The translations under genes and the position numbers were made by a program. Under the pieces are notes generated by a model, which saw only the letters and a program-made list of their open reading frames with translations, had not been told where the DNA came from and ran no database searches. Below, in pieces: positions 1 to 8,963 of a stretch of DNA of 35,479 nucleotides. The stretch's first letter is position 1. Each line of letters opens with the position of its first letter. Source of the stretch: an uncultured Bacteroidales bacterium (lineage in GTDB: Bacteria > Bacteroidota > Bacteroidia > Bacteroidales > Bacteroidaceae). The stretch spans positions 1 through 35,479 of the forward strand of contig CACZXN010000021.1 in NCBI GenBank assembly GCA_902785075.1. The letters are read 5' to 3'.

Positions 1-1896
1 CAACGTCTGTACATCGGTTTCTGCGATGGTCTTATGTCCGAGGGTGTAGGTAGGCTCTTGGTTGAGCAGTACGCTGAGTACGTCGCATGTGTTGTCGGGC
101 CATTCTGCACAATAGACCAGCGGTCCGCGCTCGATGGCAGCACGACCTTTGTCGGCAGCTACCTGACCATTTGCGCGTACGAGGCGTGCATCCATATCGA
201 AATGTACATCGACTTTGTCGCCTGCTTTCCACTTGCGGTCGATGACGAAATATCCATCGACTAATTCACTCTCGACTGGCTGACCGTTGAGCTTCACGCT
301 GTACTTCAGGTTCTTTCCGTCGGCATAGTGATAGAGGTCGCTTGGAACGACTTGTCCGCGTACCCACCCTGGGATACGGATCTTGAGTGCAAACTGGCTG
401 CTTGCCTTCTTCATGGTCATCGTGATGTCGCCATCCCAAGGGTAGTTGGTGGTCTGCTGCATGGTGACAGGCTTGCCTCCTACCTTCACGGTTGTTTCAT
501 TGCCGGCAAAGAGGTTTACGTAGAACGCATTGTCTTTCACGGCATAGATGTATTGTGGGAATGAAGGGATGAAACGTGCTGCGTTTGACGGACAGCATGC
601 GCATCCGAACCAAGCCTGACGTTGGTGCTGGCCCATTGACTGCAATGGGTTTGGATAGAAGAACTTACCTCCGTCGATTGAGATACCGCTGAGTACACCA
701 TTATATAATGTACGCTCGAGGGCGTCGTAGTATTTGCTTTCTCCATGAAGGAGGAACAGACGGTAGTTGAGATAAACCTGAGCGATTGCTGCACATGTCT
801 CGCAGTAGGCGCTCATGTTTGGCAGTTCGTAGTTGTCACCGAATGCCTCGCCTGATGAGGTTGCTCCGACACCTCCTGTGAGGTAGTACTTCTTGCCTAC
901 GATATTCTCCCAGATGCGGTCGATTGCCTCGATGTAGCCTTTATCGCCTGTGAGGGCTGCTACGTCGGCCATACCTGCATACATGTATCCTGCACGGACA
1001 GCATGTCCAACAGCCTCGTCCTGCTCGAGTACTGGTTTGTGGCTCTGAGCATATTCATCGAGCTTATGGAGATAGCCGTCTGCATCGCGCAATCCTCCAC
1101 GTCCGCGTGTCCAAGACGGATCGCGCTGACCACGTTGGTCGAGGAAATATTTAGCCTGCTCGAGGTATTTCTTGTCGCCTGTAGCGGTGTACAACTTTGC
1201 TAAGCCCATCTCTGCAATCTGGTGTCCAGGAACAACCTTTGCCTGACCTGGGCGGTTACCTACTTCCTTGCATACACAATCGGCATATTTCATGGCGATA
1301 TTGAGCAGGGTCTTCTTGCCTGTCGCATTGTAGTGAGCTACAGCTGCCTCGCAGAGGTGACCAAGGTTGTAGAACTCGTGTGAGAGGTCTTCGACCAATT
1401 CCCAGCGCTTTGTTCCTGCCCAGTTGTGAGGCTGTGCAGGATTCTGTGTGCGAGCCGTATAGAGGTATCCGTCAGGCTCCTGAGCAGAAGCGATGATGGC
1501 AATCACCTTATCGCAATATTTGTCGATTGGTTCACCATTGATTTTTGCGTTTGGGTGTGTCTGCATAAGGTATGCAGCACCTTCGAGGGTCTTGTATGGG
1601 TCGGTATCGTCGAACGAATAGCCCATTGTTACCTTGAATGTCTTGCTTGGATCTTTGATGTGTTGAGCAGCCTGTTCGAAGTTCTCGTAGCGATGCTCTG
1701 ATTCGCACTTGCTAAATGCCAAAGGAATGGTTACATCGCGGCTGGCTTGGAGTCGCTGACCCCAGAATGTGTTTGGAGTTACTTTTACAGCAGTGAAAGG
1801 AACGGGTGAGATAGGGTAGCCAGACTTGTCGCTTTGGGCATTCATGCTTCCTGTTGCCAGTACTGCTACTAAAGAGATTGTGATGAACTGTTTCAT
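1..1896 (-). CDS. GH127 beta-L-arabinofuranosidase (3' end beyond window)
   Basis: This is probably a secreted or periplasmic enzyme that releases beta-L-arabinofuranose from plant glycans. The frame is open from the ATG at 1894-1896 to the window edge, giving 632 codons and no stop. A signal peptide is visible (MKQFITISLVAVLATGSMNAQ, cut after NA). Family hallmarks of GH127 (former DUF1680) are present: E366 and C368 in AYCETCA, and the pair C434-C435 in FGCACCPSN. These match the Glu/Cys zinc site and cysteine nucleophile known from HypBA1. An (alpha/alpha)6 barrel comes first, then beta-sandwich sequence from about residue 450. A TAAATTTGC box on this strand (1948-1956) lies upstream. The neighbours (kduI, kduD) also point to pectin-derived sugars. 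The family is clear; the exact linkage cut is inferred. Confidence 0.9.
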   Translation of the reverse strand, partial: MKQFITISLVAVLATGSMNAQSDKSGYPISPVPFTAVKVTPNTFWGQRLQASRDVTIPLAFSKCESEHRYENFEQAAQHIKDPSKTFKVTMGYSFDDTDPYKTLEGAAYLMQTHPNAKINGEPIDKYCDKVIAIIASAQEPDGYLYTARTQNPAQPHNWAGTKRWELVEDLSHEFYNLGHLCEAAVAHYNATGKKTLLNIAMKYADCVCKEVGNRPGQAKVVPGHQIAEMGLAKLYTATGDKKYLEQAKYFLDQRGQRDPSWTRGRGGLRDADGYLHKLDEYAQSHKPVLEQDEAVGHAVRAGYMYAGMADVAALTGDKGYIEAIDRIWENIVGKKYYLTGGVGATSSGEAFGDNYELPNMSAYCETCAAIAQVYLNYRLFLLHGESKYYDALERTLYNGVLSGISIDGGKFFYPNPLQSMGQHQRQAWFGCACCPSNAARFIPSFPQYIYAVKDNAFYVNLFAGNETTVKVGGKPVTMQQTTNYPWDGDITMTMKKASSQFALKIRIPGWVRGQVVPSDLYHYADGKNLKYSVKLNGQPVESELVDGYFVIDRKWKAGDKVDVHFDMDARLVRANGQVAADKGRAAIERGPLVYCAEWPDNTCDVLSVLLNQEPTYTLGHKTIAETDVQTL

Positions 1897-1947
1897 ACGT
1901 TACATTTATTATTGGATTAGTATTTTGATTGCTGATAGAATCACGGT

Positions 1948-1956
1948 GCAAATTTA
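1948..1956 (-). promoter_or_regulatory. Likely -7 box of the GH127 gene
   Basis: The minus strand reads TAAATTTGC, a fit to the Bacteroidetes -7 consensus TAnnTTTGC, about 50 bp upstream of the GH127 start. No good TTTG element is found 19-20 bp further upstream, so the call rests on one box only. Confidence 0.5.
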
Positions 1957-2028
1957 CGACGATTTGTCGATACTGCATTGTGGTTTTTGCATCATTCTTT
2001 ATGGGTTATCGGTTCATTGGCATCAAAA

Positions 2029-4878
2029 TCAATGTGCTTCGAGCCAATTGACTCCCCATCCGGAATCGGCTTCGAGCGGTACACTCATCTTGAACGCATG
2101 TTCCATTTCCTCAACCACAAGCTGCTGGATCAGGTCTTTTTCCTCGGGAACCACGTTGAAGTTGAGTTCGTCGTGAACCTGAAGAATCATCTTTGAGCGT
2201 AATTGCTCTTTCCATAGTCGTTGTTGGATTCTTACCATCGCTACTTTGATGATGTCTGCTGCTGTTCCTTGGATGGGAGCATTGATAGCATTACGTTCCG
2301 CATAGCCGCGTACAACTGCATTGTGGCTGTTGATATCGGGCAGATGACAACGTCGTCCGAACAATGTCTCGGTATAACCTTTATCGCGCGCCATATTTAC
2401 AGATTTCTCCATATATTCCTTGACTTTGGGATAGGTGGCGAAATATTCATCAATCAGGTCTTTGGCTTCTCCTCGACTTACCTGCATGCGTTCTGCCAAT
2501 CCGAAGGTAGTGATGCCGTAGATGATTCCGAAGTTTGCCGTTTTGGCTTTGCGACGTTCGTCAGAGGTGATCTCTTCGATAGGTTTCTTGAATATCTTAG
2601 CCGCAGTTGCAGCATGGATGTCATATCCAGTGTTGAAAGCCTCAATCATATTGTGGTCGCCACTTAGGTGGGCCATAATGCGCAGTTCTATCTGACTGTA
2701 GTCGGCCGAGAAGAACAGGCATCCTTCATCGGGGATGAATGCCTTTCGGACTTCTTTTCCGTTCTCGTCGCGAATAGGGATGTTCTGCAGATTTGGATTG
2801 CTCGAACTGAGTCGTCCTGTTGCTGTCACAGCTTGATTGTACGAGGTGTGGATATGTCCGGTCTTGGGGTTGATGAGTTGCGGCAATGAGTCGATGTAGG
2901 TGGACAGCAGTTTCTTGTAGCCACGATAGTCGAGAATCTTCTCCACGATGATGTGCTTGCCTTTCAGACTTTGCAGCACCTCTTCGGAGGTTACATATTG
3001 CCCTGTTTTGGTCTTCTTGGCTTTCTCTACGATTCTCATCTTGTCGAACAGAATCTCTCCAACCTGCTTGGGTGAGGAGATGTTGAAACTACAACCAGCC
3101 AACTCGTACACCTCTTGTTCGATTTCGTTCATCTTGTCGGAGAATGCCTTAGAAGTTTCAGCTAAGGAGTTCACATCAATCCTTACTCCATTGCGTTCCA
3201 TCTGTGCTAACACAGGAACGAGAGGCATCTCGATGCTCTCAAACAGATTGAACAGGCCTTCTGCCTTCAGCTCGGCTTCGAGTTTCGACTTCAGTTTCAA
3301 AGTGATGTCAGCATCCTCTGCAGCATAATCGCAAACCTTTTCGGGTGCTATGTCGCGCATCGATAACTGACTCTTGCCTTTCGGACCAATCAGTTCGTCA
3401 ATGTGTATGGTCTCATAATTGAGATACACTTCGGCCATGTAGTCCATATTATGACGCATCTCGGGCTTGAGGATGTAATGCGCAATCATCGTGTCGAACA
3501 TCTTACCTTTCACTTCGACACCATAGTTGGCAAGAACCATGATGTCGTACTTCAGATTCTGTCCGACTTTCAGTGTTGACTCGTTCTCGTATAGGGGTTT
3601 GAGTTTGTTCACAATGCGCTGAGCTTCGACTTGGTCGGCTGGTACAGGGATGTAATAAGCTTCACCCTCTTGAATAGCAAAACTCATACCTACCAATTCA
3701 GCCAACATGGCTTCGGTATTGGTGGTCTCCGTATCAATACAAAGTGTCTCAGACGACTTGATTTTCTCGATGAAATCGTCAATTTTCTCATCAGAGTCAA
3801 TCAGCAGATATTGATGAGGAGTGTCTTTATAAGTGCTGAAAGTCGGAGTATCGAAGAGGCTTGCGGAATTGTTGGTCGCCTCCGGTTCTGCTCCCTTCTG
3901 CTCATTCGCATTCTTGGCATCTTGCGGCTCATAGGTTGCAAAGAGGTCGAGCTGTCCGCTCGAAGGAAGTGGTGCGAACTTGGGTTCAGCAGGCTTGCTT
4001 TCTGGTTTCCCGCCTGTGATTCGTTGAAGCATCGTGCGGAATTCCAGTTCCTCAAACAGCGGTTTCAGCAACTCTATATCAATTGGTTTTCTGCTGAGAA
4101 GATTCAGATCCAGCTCGATAGGTACATCTGTCTTGATGGTGACAAGCAGTTTTGAGAACCTGATGCCTTCGATGTTGTCTTCAACTTTTTGGCGCAAGGC
4201 ACCCTTGATTTCGCTCGAGCGGCTAATGAGTTGGTCGATGCCTCCAAAGTCGTTGATGAGTTTCACGGCAGTCTTTTCGCCCACTCCAGGACATCCTGGT
4301 ACATTGTCGGATGCATCACCCATCAGTCCCAAGAGGTCAATCACCTGGAGTGGTGACTGGATGCCATATTTCTCGCAAACCTCAGAGGGGCCCATCAACT
4401 CGAATTCGTTGCTTCCGTGTCGAGGACGCAACATCTTCACATTGTCCTTCACCAACTGGCCGTAATCCTTGTCGGGTGTCATCATGTAAGTCATGATGTC
4501 CCCGTTCTGGGATGCTTTTGTAGCTAAAGTACCTATGACATCATCTGCTTCGAAACCAGGGACTTCGAGCACAGGAATTCGGTAGGCTTCCAATATCTTT
4601 TTAATATAAGGTACCGCAATGCGAATGTCCTCAGGAGTCTCTTCGCGTTGAGCTTTGTAGGCAGGGTAGATTTCATGACGGAACGTACCACCCTTCGGGT
4701 CGAAAGCCACACCGATGAAATCAGGATTTTCCTTCTTCAGTACATCCTCCAATGTGTTTACAAACCCGAAAATGGCAGACGTGTTCATACGCTTGCTATT
4801 GATTCGTGGACTTCGAATCAAAGCATAATAAGCCCTAAAGATCAATGCGTATGCATCGAGCAGAATCAGTTTCTTCAT
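2029..4878 (-). CDS. polA: DNA polymerase I
   Basis: Fills gaps during lagging-strand maturation and excision repair. At 949 aa it has all three domains. The N-terminal 5'-3' exonuclease (about 1-290) begins LILLDAYALIFRAYY with D8. In the 3'-5' exonuclease, D382 and E384 sit in CIDTETT, with VGQNLKYD and YAAEDAD following, so proofreading residues appear intact, unlike Taq polymerase. The polymerase domain has motif A (DYSQIELR, D726), motif B (RRKAKTANFGIIYG) and motif C (QVHDEL, H902-D903). A linker rich in Pro, Glu and Asn lies around residues 290-350. Its ATG overlaps the TGA of kduD (ATGA, 4875-4878), so translation is probably coupled to the sugar gene upstream. Confidence 0.98.
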   Translation of the reverse strand: MKKLILLDAYALIFRAYYALIRSPRINSKRMNTSAIFGFVNTLEDVLKKENPDFIGVAFDPKGGTFRHEIYPAYKAQREETPEDIRIAVPYIKKILEAYRIPVLEVPGFEADDVIGTLATKASQNGDIMTYMMTPDKDYGQLVKDNVKMLRPRHGSNEFELMGPSEVCEKYGIQSPLQVIDLLGLMGDASDNVPGCPGVGEKTAVKLINDFGGIDQLISRSSEIKGALRQKVEDNIEGIRFSKLLVTIKTDVPIELDLNLLSRKPIDIELLKPLFEELEFRTMLQRITGGKPESKPAEPKFAPLPSSGQLDLFATYEPQDAKNANEQKGAEPEATNNSASLFDTPTFSTYKDTPHQYLLIDSDEKIDDFIEKIKSSETLCIDTETTNTEAMLAELVGMSFAIQEGEAYYIPVPADQVEAQRIVNKLKPLYENESTLKVGQNLKYDIMVLANYGVEVKGKMFDTMIAHYILKPEMRHNMDYMAEVYLNYETIHIDELIGPKGKSQLSMRDIAPEKVCDYAAEDADITLKLKSKLEAELKAEGLFNLFESIEMPLVPVLAQMERNGVRIDVNSLAETSKAFSDKMNEIEQEVYELAGCSFNISSPKQVGEILFDKMRIVEKAKKTKTGQYVTSEEVLQSLKGKHIIVEKILDYRGYKKLLSTYIDSLPQLINPKTGHIHTSYNQAVTATGRLSSSNPNLQNIPIRDENGKEVRKAFIPDEGCLFFSADYSQIELRIMAHLSGDHNMIEAFNTGYDIHAATAAKIFKKPIEEITSDERRKAKTANFGIIYGITTFGLAERMQVSRGEAKDLIDEYFATYPKVKEYMEKSVNMARDKGYTETLFGRRCHLPDINSHNAVVRGYAERNAINAPIQGTAADIIKVAMVRIQQRLWKEQLRSKMILQVHDELNFNVVPEEKDLIQQLVVEEMEHAFKMSVPLEADSGWGVNWLEAH

Positions 4879-5675
4879 GGTTGCTTACCGATATAAGCCA
4901 AGATACCACCATCGACATACAGCACATGACCGTTCACAGCATCTGAAGCGTGGCTTGCGAGGAATACTGCTGGTCCGCCAAGTTCTTCTGGATTGAGCCA
5001 ACGTCCTGCAGGAGTCTTGGCACAGATGAAGCTGTCGAATGGGTGACGGCTACCGTCAGGCTGACGTTCGCGTAGTGGTGCTGTCTGTGGAGTTGCGATG
5101 TAGCCAGGACCGATTCCGTTACACTGAATATTATACTCTCCGTACTCAGAGCAGATGTTGCGGGTGAGCATCTTCAAACCACCTTTTGCTGCTGCATAGG
5201 CGCTTACGGTTTCACGTCCCAGTTCGCTCATCATTGAGCAGATGTTGATGATTTTGCCTTCACGACGTTCCATCATCTCAGGGATGACTGCAGCGCTGAC
5301 AATATAAGGCGCTACGAGGTCCACATCAATCACTTGCTGGAACTCCTCGCGTTTCATCTCGTGCATTGGGATGCGCTTGATGATACCTGCGTTGTTCACA
5401 AGGATATCAATTTGACCAACTTCCTCATGGATTTTCTCCACGAGAGCCTTTACGGCCTTCTCGTCAGTCACATCACAAACGTAGCCTTTCACATTTGTGA
5501 TTCCTGCTTCCTTATAGTTGTTGAGTCCGCGCTCAAGCGCAGCTTCGTTGATGTCATTGAATACGATGTTCTTGATGCCTGCAGCTACGAAAGCTTTAGC
5601 AATGTTGAAACCGATACCATAGCTGGCACCAGTTATCCAGGCATTCTTGCCCTCTAATGAAAAAAGATTAGTCAT
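4875..5675 (-). CDS. kduD: SDR oxidoreductase, KduD-like (2-dehydro-3-deoxy-D-gluconate 5-dehydrogenase)
   Basis: A short-chain dehydrogenase of 266 aa. The NAD(P)-binding motif is TGASYGIG near residue 16, then NNAG, a catalytic Ser in NICSMMSE, and Y160-x3-K164 in SAYAAAKGG. The sequence alone would fit KduD or gluconate 5-dehydrogenase (Gno/IdnO). Its position 11 bp downstream of kduI makes KduD the better choice: in the pectin pathway KduI isomerises 5-keto-4-deoxyuronate and KduD reduces the product to 2-keto-3-deoxygluconate. The cytoplasm is the expected location, as no signal peptide is seen. The stop codon overlaps the polA start by 4 bp. Confidence 0.88.
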   Translation of the reverse strand: MTNLFSLEGKNAWITGASYGIGFNIAKAFVAAGIKNIVFNDINEAALERGLNNYKEAGITNVKGYVCDVTDEKAVKALVEKIHEEVGQIDILVNNAGIIKRIPMHEMKREEFQQVIDVDLVAPYIVSAAVIPEMMERREGKIINICSMMSELGRETVSAYAAAKGGLKMLTRNICSEYGEYNIQCNGIGPGYIATPQTAPLRERQPDGSRHPFDSFICAKTPAGRWLNPEELGGPAVFLASHASDAVNGHVLYVDGGILAYIGKQP

Positions 5676-5686
5676 GATGTATTCTC

Positions 5687-6529
5687 CTATTTCAAATCTG
5701 TTATTTTATAAAAGTCTTGATCTCCGTAGTCTTGGTTCTCGCCACCCATACCCCAGATGAAGGTGTAGTTGTGGGTTGCTGCAGCAGAGTGGATGGACCA
5801 CTCAGGACTGAGAACAGCCTGATCGCCCTTCATCCAGATATGACGAGTTTCCTCGATTTCACCCATGAAGTGGCATACTGCTTGGTCTTCAGGTACTTCG
5901 AAGTAGAAGTAAGCCTCCATACGGCGGCTGTGGATATGAGCAGGCATCGTGTTCCACACACTTCCTGGTTTCAGTTCAGTCATACCCATCTGGAGCTGAC
6001 AAGAGTCGAGTGTCTTTTGTACAATCATGCGGTTGATGACACGATCGTTGCTGTCTTCCAAGCAACCTAATGCCAACACGTCGGCATCAGCTTTCGTCAC
6101 CTTCTTACAGGGATATTCCTTGTGAGCAGTCGTAGAGTTAATGTAGAACTTTGCAGGTTGTTGGGCATCCTTGCTCTCGAACACCACATCGCGGTCGCCA
6201 CGACCAATGTAAAGCGCCTCCTTGTAGTTCAACTCGAACGTCTCATTACCTACGCGGATAGTTCCAGCACCTCCTACATTGAAGATGCCCAGTTCGCGAC
6301 GAGTGGTGAAATAAGGAGCTTTCAGAGGATCGATAGCTTCCAGCTTCAATGCTTCCTTTACAGGCATAGCCCCACCTACAATCATACGGTCGTACATCGA
6401 ATAAACCAAGTTCACTTCGTCGGTAGCAAACACTTTCTCTATCAAGAAATCACGACGCAACCGCTTTGTGTCATAATGCTTTGCATCCTCTGGATGAGCA
6501 GCATAACGAATTTCATAATTAGTTTTCAT
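5687..6529 (-). CDS. kduI: 5-dehydro-4-deoxy-D-glucuronate isomerase
   Basis: A zinc-dependent cupin isomerase converting 4-deoxy-L-threo-5-hexosulose uronate to 3-deoxy-D-glycero-2,5-hexodiulosonate in pectin and glycosaminoglycan breakdown. It is 280 aa, the usual length. The metal ligands known for the E. coli enzyme are present with a +2 offset: H198 and H200 (AHIHSRR), E205 (MEAYFYF) and H247 (SIHSAAATH). The start is ATG at 6527-6529, preceded by a weak GAGG. It is followed closely by kduD and lies 39 bp downstream of a 43-aa membrane peptide gene that has a promoter, so 6700-2029 may be one transcript. Confidence 0.95.
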   Translation of the reverse strand: MKTNYEIRYAAHPEDAKHYDTKRLRRDFLIEKVFATDEVNLVYSMYDRMIVGGAMPVKEALKLEAIDPLKAPYFTTRRELGIFNVGGAGTIRVGNETFELNYKEALYIGRGDRDVVFESKDAQQPAKFYINSTTAHKEYPCKKVTKADADVLALGCLEDSNDRVINRMIVQKTLDSCQLQMGMTELKPGSVWNTMPAHIHSRRMEAYFYFEVPEDQAVCHFMGEIEETRHIWMKGDQAVLSPEWSIHSAAATHNYTFIWGMGGENQDYGDQDFYKITDLK

Positions 6530-6568
6530 ACCTCAAAAATTATAGTTTAGTCACATTTTCTGCGAATC

Positions 6569-6700
6569 TTATTTGTCTTTCTTCTTTCGCCTTTTTAGTT
6601 CATACATCAATGATAAGGCAGCTATCACTACACCAATCAAGCCAATGATAAGGCTGACCAATTGAATATTTTCTTTTATATAAGTCCCAATAGCTTCCAT
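6569..6700 (-). CDS. Small single-pass membrane peptide, 43 aa
   Basis: A short ORF encodes a 43-residue peptide. It starts MEAIGTYIKENIQ, has a hydrophobic stretch at about residues 14-33 (LVSLIIGLIGVVIAALSLMY), and ends in a strongly basic tail, KRRKKKDK. By the positive-inside rule the C-terminus should face the cytoplasm. A good promoter (TTG, 19 bp, TAACTTCGC; 6728-6759) sits 28 bp upstream of the ATG, and kduI follows 39 bp after the stop. I do not recognise the family. The coding call rests on the textbook membrane-peptide layout plus the promoter; there is no Shine-Dalgarno, which is normal for this phylum. The role is unknown: a free-standing peptide or a partner of a transporter or sensor are both possible. 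Confidence 0.6.
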   Translation of the reverse strand: MEAIGTYIKENIQLVSLIIGLIGVVIAALSLMYELKRRKKKDK

Positions 6701-6727
6701 ACGTTCCGATACATTTTGGCTATCGAC

Positions 6728-6759
6728 TGCGAAGTTAGTAATAAAATCTCAATCTGCAA
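6728..6759 (-). promoter_or_regulatory. Promoter for the 43-aa peptide and perhaps kduI-kduD-polA
   Basis: On the minus strand there is TTG (6757-6759), a 19-bp spacer, then TAACTTCGC (6729-6737), close to the Bacteroidetes TTTG-N19/20-TAnnTTTGC pattern with one substitution in the -7 box. No other promoter-like pair was seen between here and kduI. Confidence 0.6.
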
Positions 6760-7113
6760 TGCATAACCAATGATAATTTGATACAATTTCTGATATTTGT
6801 GAATAAAAATCGCCTATCTCCTTTGTTCGTGTTAAAAAATGGCAAGGATATAGTAGTTGACACAAAAGCATCATCTTTATCTTCATATTCATCTTTTCTA
6901 CACCCTAAACCTTAATTTTTACGACCTTCTCTGCAAGCGACTTTTTTTGTTACCCCTAGGGGCTGCAAAAATTCCCCTTAAGGGAAACAATTTTTTTGCT
7001 ATTTTTCAGGGGTTGACTTTCAAGGGGTATAAAAATGGACAATCATTGATTGTGCTGTTCATTGATTGTTGACTTTTCTGACCAATTACTATAACACTTC
7101 CAAAATTTTTTCG
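6760..7113. other. Intergenic region with GC-rich palindromes
   Basis: No convincing gene in about 350 bases. The part 6950-7040 has perfect palindromes CCCCTAGGGG (6953-6962) and CCCTTAAGGG (6975-6984), followed by two AGGGGT-type words near 7009 and 7022, in otherwise AT-rich DNA. They precede the GH29 gene and could be a regulatory or repeat remnant. No function can be assigned. Confidence 0.4.
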
Positions 7114-7122
7114 TAACTTCGC
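7114..7122 (+). promoter_or_regulatory. Possible -7 box of the GH29 gene
   Basis: TAACTTCGC, the same variant of the -7 box as in the 43-aa peptide promoter. No clear TTTG is found 19-20 bp upstream. If it is used, transcription would begin near 7127-7130, which favours the ATG at 7157 over the one at 7130. Confidence 0.4.
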
Positions 7123-7156
7123 ATCGATAATGTACCAATCAACTCAATACTTCATT

Positions 7157-8947
7157 ATGACAACAAGAATTAACCTACATATCACAAGAGTCAACCTACT
7201 TATCATAGCATCTGTACTATTGTTTGTGTTTACTGTCAATATTCAAGCTCAGAAGCCTAAGCCTTATGGACCTGTGCCAACAGAGGACCAGTTGCGTTGG
7301 CAAGAAATGGAGATGTATGCGTTTATCCATTATTCGATGAATACATATACGAATGAGGAATGGGGATTCGGTAATGAGTCTTTGGAGTTGTTCAATCCTG
7401 CTGATCTCGATTGCCGCCAATGGGCTCGTGTGTGTAAGCAGTCAGGGATGAAAGGCATCATATTCACGGCGAAGCATCATTGCGGATTCTGCATGTGGCC
7501 TTCAGCATATACGGAGTATTCTGTGAAAAACACACCTTGGAAACAGGGAAAGGGTGATGTGGTGCGTGAATTGGCTGATGCTTGCAAGAAAGAGGGGCTG
7601 AAATTTGCTGTCTATCTCTCGCCTTGGGATCGTAACCACCCAGAGTATGGGCGTCCTGAGTATGTTACTTATTTCCGTAATCAGCTTCGTGAGTTGCTGA
7701 CACAATATGGTGACATCTTCGAGGTTTGGTTCGATGGTGCCAACGGAGGTGATGGATGGTATGGGGGAGCGAACGAACGTCGACGTATCGATGGAAAGAC
7801 ATACTATGGATGGGCTGAGACGTTCCGCATGATTCGTGAGTTGCAACCTCATGCGGTCATCTGGAATGACGGAGGAGACAGAGGTGATCTTCGCTGGGTG
7901 GGAACAGAAGCTGGAAACGTAGGCGAGACAAACTGGAGCCTGTTGAACAAAGTGGGCGATACACCGTTCCACATGCTTCATTTTGGTTTGGAGGATGGTG
8001 ACTCATGGGTGCCAGGCGAGACCAATACAAGCATCCGACCAGGTTGGTTCTATCACCCTACAGAGGATTCGAACGTGAAGAGCCTGTCGAAACTCATGGA
8101 TACCTATTATAAATCTGTAGGGCGAAACTCCACACTGCTTCTGAACTTCCCAATCATGCCCAACGGACGTATTCATCCGACTGACAGCTTGCGAGGTATC
8201 GCGTTCAATAAAATGATACACGAGGTGTTCAAAACAGATTTGGCAAAGAAAGCCAAGAAGACGAAACTGCTCCCATCCGAAACAACAGGTAAGTGGGGCG
8301 GAACACTCATCACTTTCAAACGTCCAACTACGTTCAACCGCTTTGTGGCGGAGGAAGATATCCGCTACGGTCAGCGTGTAAAGGCGTTCAAGCTCGAAGC
8401 AGAGGTTGACGGACGATGGGTTTCGCTCAAGGACGAATTGGTGGAGAACGGTGATGGATTGACCACAATAGGTTACAGACGCATCATCTGTTTCCCAACC
8501 GTATGTGCTACTCAATTGCGATTCTCCATTGTGGACGCTAAGGCTGAACCGCTCATCAAACGTTTAAGTGTGTACAATGCTCCAGCTCTTACTGCAGATA
8601 TCCCTGATTCGGGTGAAAAGTTGTCATCGAGTCTTCACATCTTTTTCCCCAATCCGAAGCAGATGTTCATAGATTACGACCAAGAACAGAACATCACAGC
8701 CTTCCGCTATCTGCCTCCGCAAGGAAAACGTGACGGAGTTGTTACCCATTACACCCTTTGGGCGTCGAACGATTGGAGCAATTGGCAGAAGGTGGCATCG
8801 GGTGAGTTTTCGAACATCGTGAATAACCCTATTTGGCAAACAATCAGGTTTGCCCCGATCAAAGCGAAGATTTTGCGACTTGATGCAGAACGCTTGGCTG
8901 AAGGGGAGCGCATAGGGTATGATGACATAGAAGTGGTGACAGAATAA
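7157..8947 (+). CDS. GH29 alpha-L-fucosidase with C-terminal discoidin-like domain
   Basis: A secreted exo-enzyme removing alpha-L-fucose from glycans. The frame is open from an ATG at 7130, but the -7-like box at 7114 would put the transcript start on top of that codon, so I chose ATG 7157 (596 aa). A hydrophobic signal (LLIIASVLLFVFTVNIQA) is cleaved before QKPKPYG. The catalytic domain begins EMYAFIHYSMNT and has GIIFTAKHHCGFCMWPS and the nucleophile Asp in FEVWFDGANGG (residue 202 counted from 7130). A beta-sandwich follows, and the last roughly 110 residues (ITAFRYLPPQ, YTLWASNDWSNW) resemble an F5/8-type-C/discoidin carbohydrate-binding fold. It stands alone, with no transporter beside it. 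Confidence 0.93.
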   Translation: MTTRINLHITRVNLLIIASVLLFVFTVNIQAQKPKPYGPVPTEDQLRWQEMEMYAFIHYSMNTYTNEEWGFGNESLELFNPADLDCRQWARVCKQSGMKGIIFTAKHHCGFCMWPSAYTEYSVKNTPWKQGKGDVVRELADACKKEGLKFAVYLSPWDRNHPEYGRPEYVTYFRNQLRELLTQYGDIFEVWFDGANGGDGWYGGANERRRIDGKTYYGWAETFRMIRELQPHAVIWNDGGDRGDLRWVGTEAGNVGETNWSLLNKVGDTPFHMLHFGLEDGDSWVPGETNTSIRPGWFYHPTEDSNVKSLSKLMDTYYKSVGRNSTLLLNFPIMPNGRIHPTDSLRGIAFNKMIHEVFKTDLAKKAKKTKLLPSETTGKWGGTLITFKRPTTFNRFVAEEDIRYGQRVKAFKLEAEVDGRWVSLKDELVENGDGLTTIGYRRIICFPTVCATQLRFSIVDAKAEPLIKRLSVYNAPALTADIPDSGEKLSSSLHIFFPNPKQMFIDYDQEQNITAFRYLPPQGKRDGVVTHYTLWASNDWSNWQKVASGEFSNIVNNPIWQTIRFAPIKAKILRLDAERLAEGERIGYDDIEVVTE

Positions 8948-8963
8948 GAAATTTGACGAAAAG

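Noticed and set aside
6857-7072. 71-aa ORF upstream of GH29
   Set aside because: Runs through the palindromes and poly-T; low complexity and no promoter or family resemblance.
7130-7156. Upstream start of the GH29 gene
   Set aside because: Too close to the -7-like box at 7114; it would be essentially leaderless and adds residues before the signal peptide. Not excluded.
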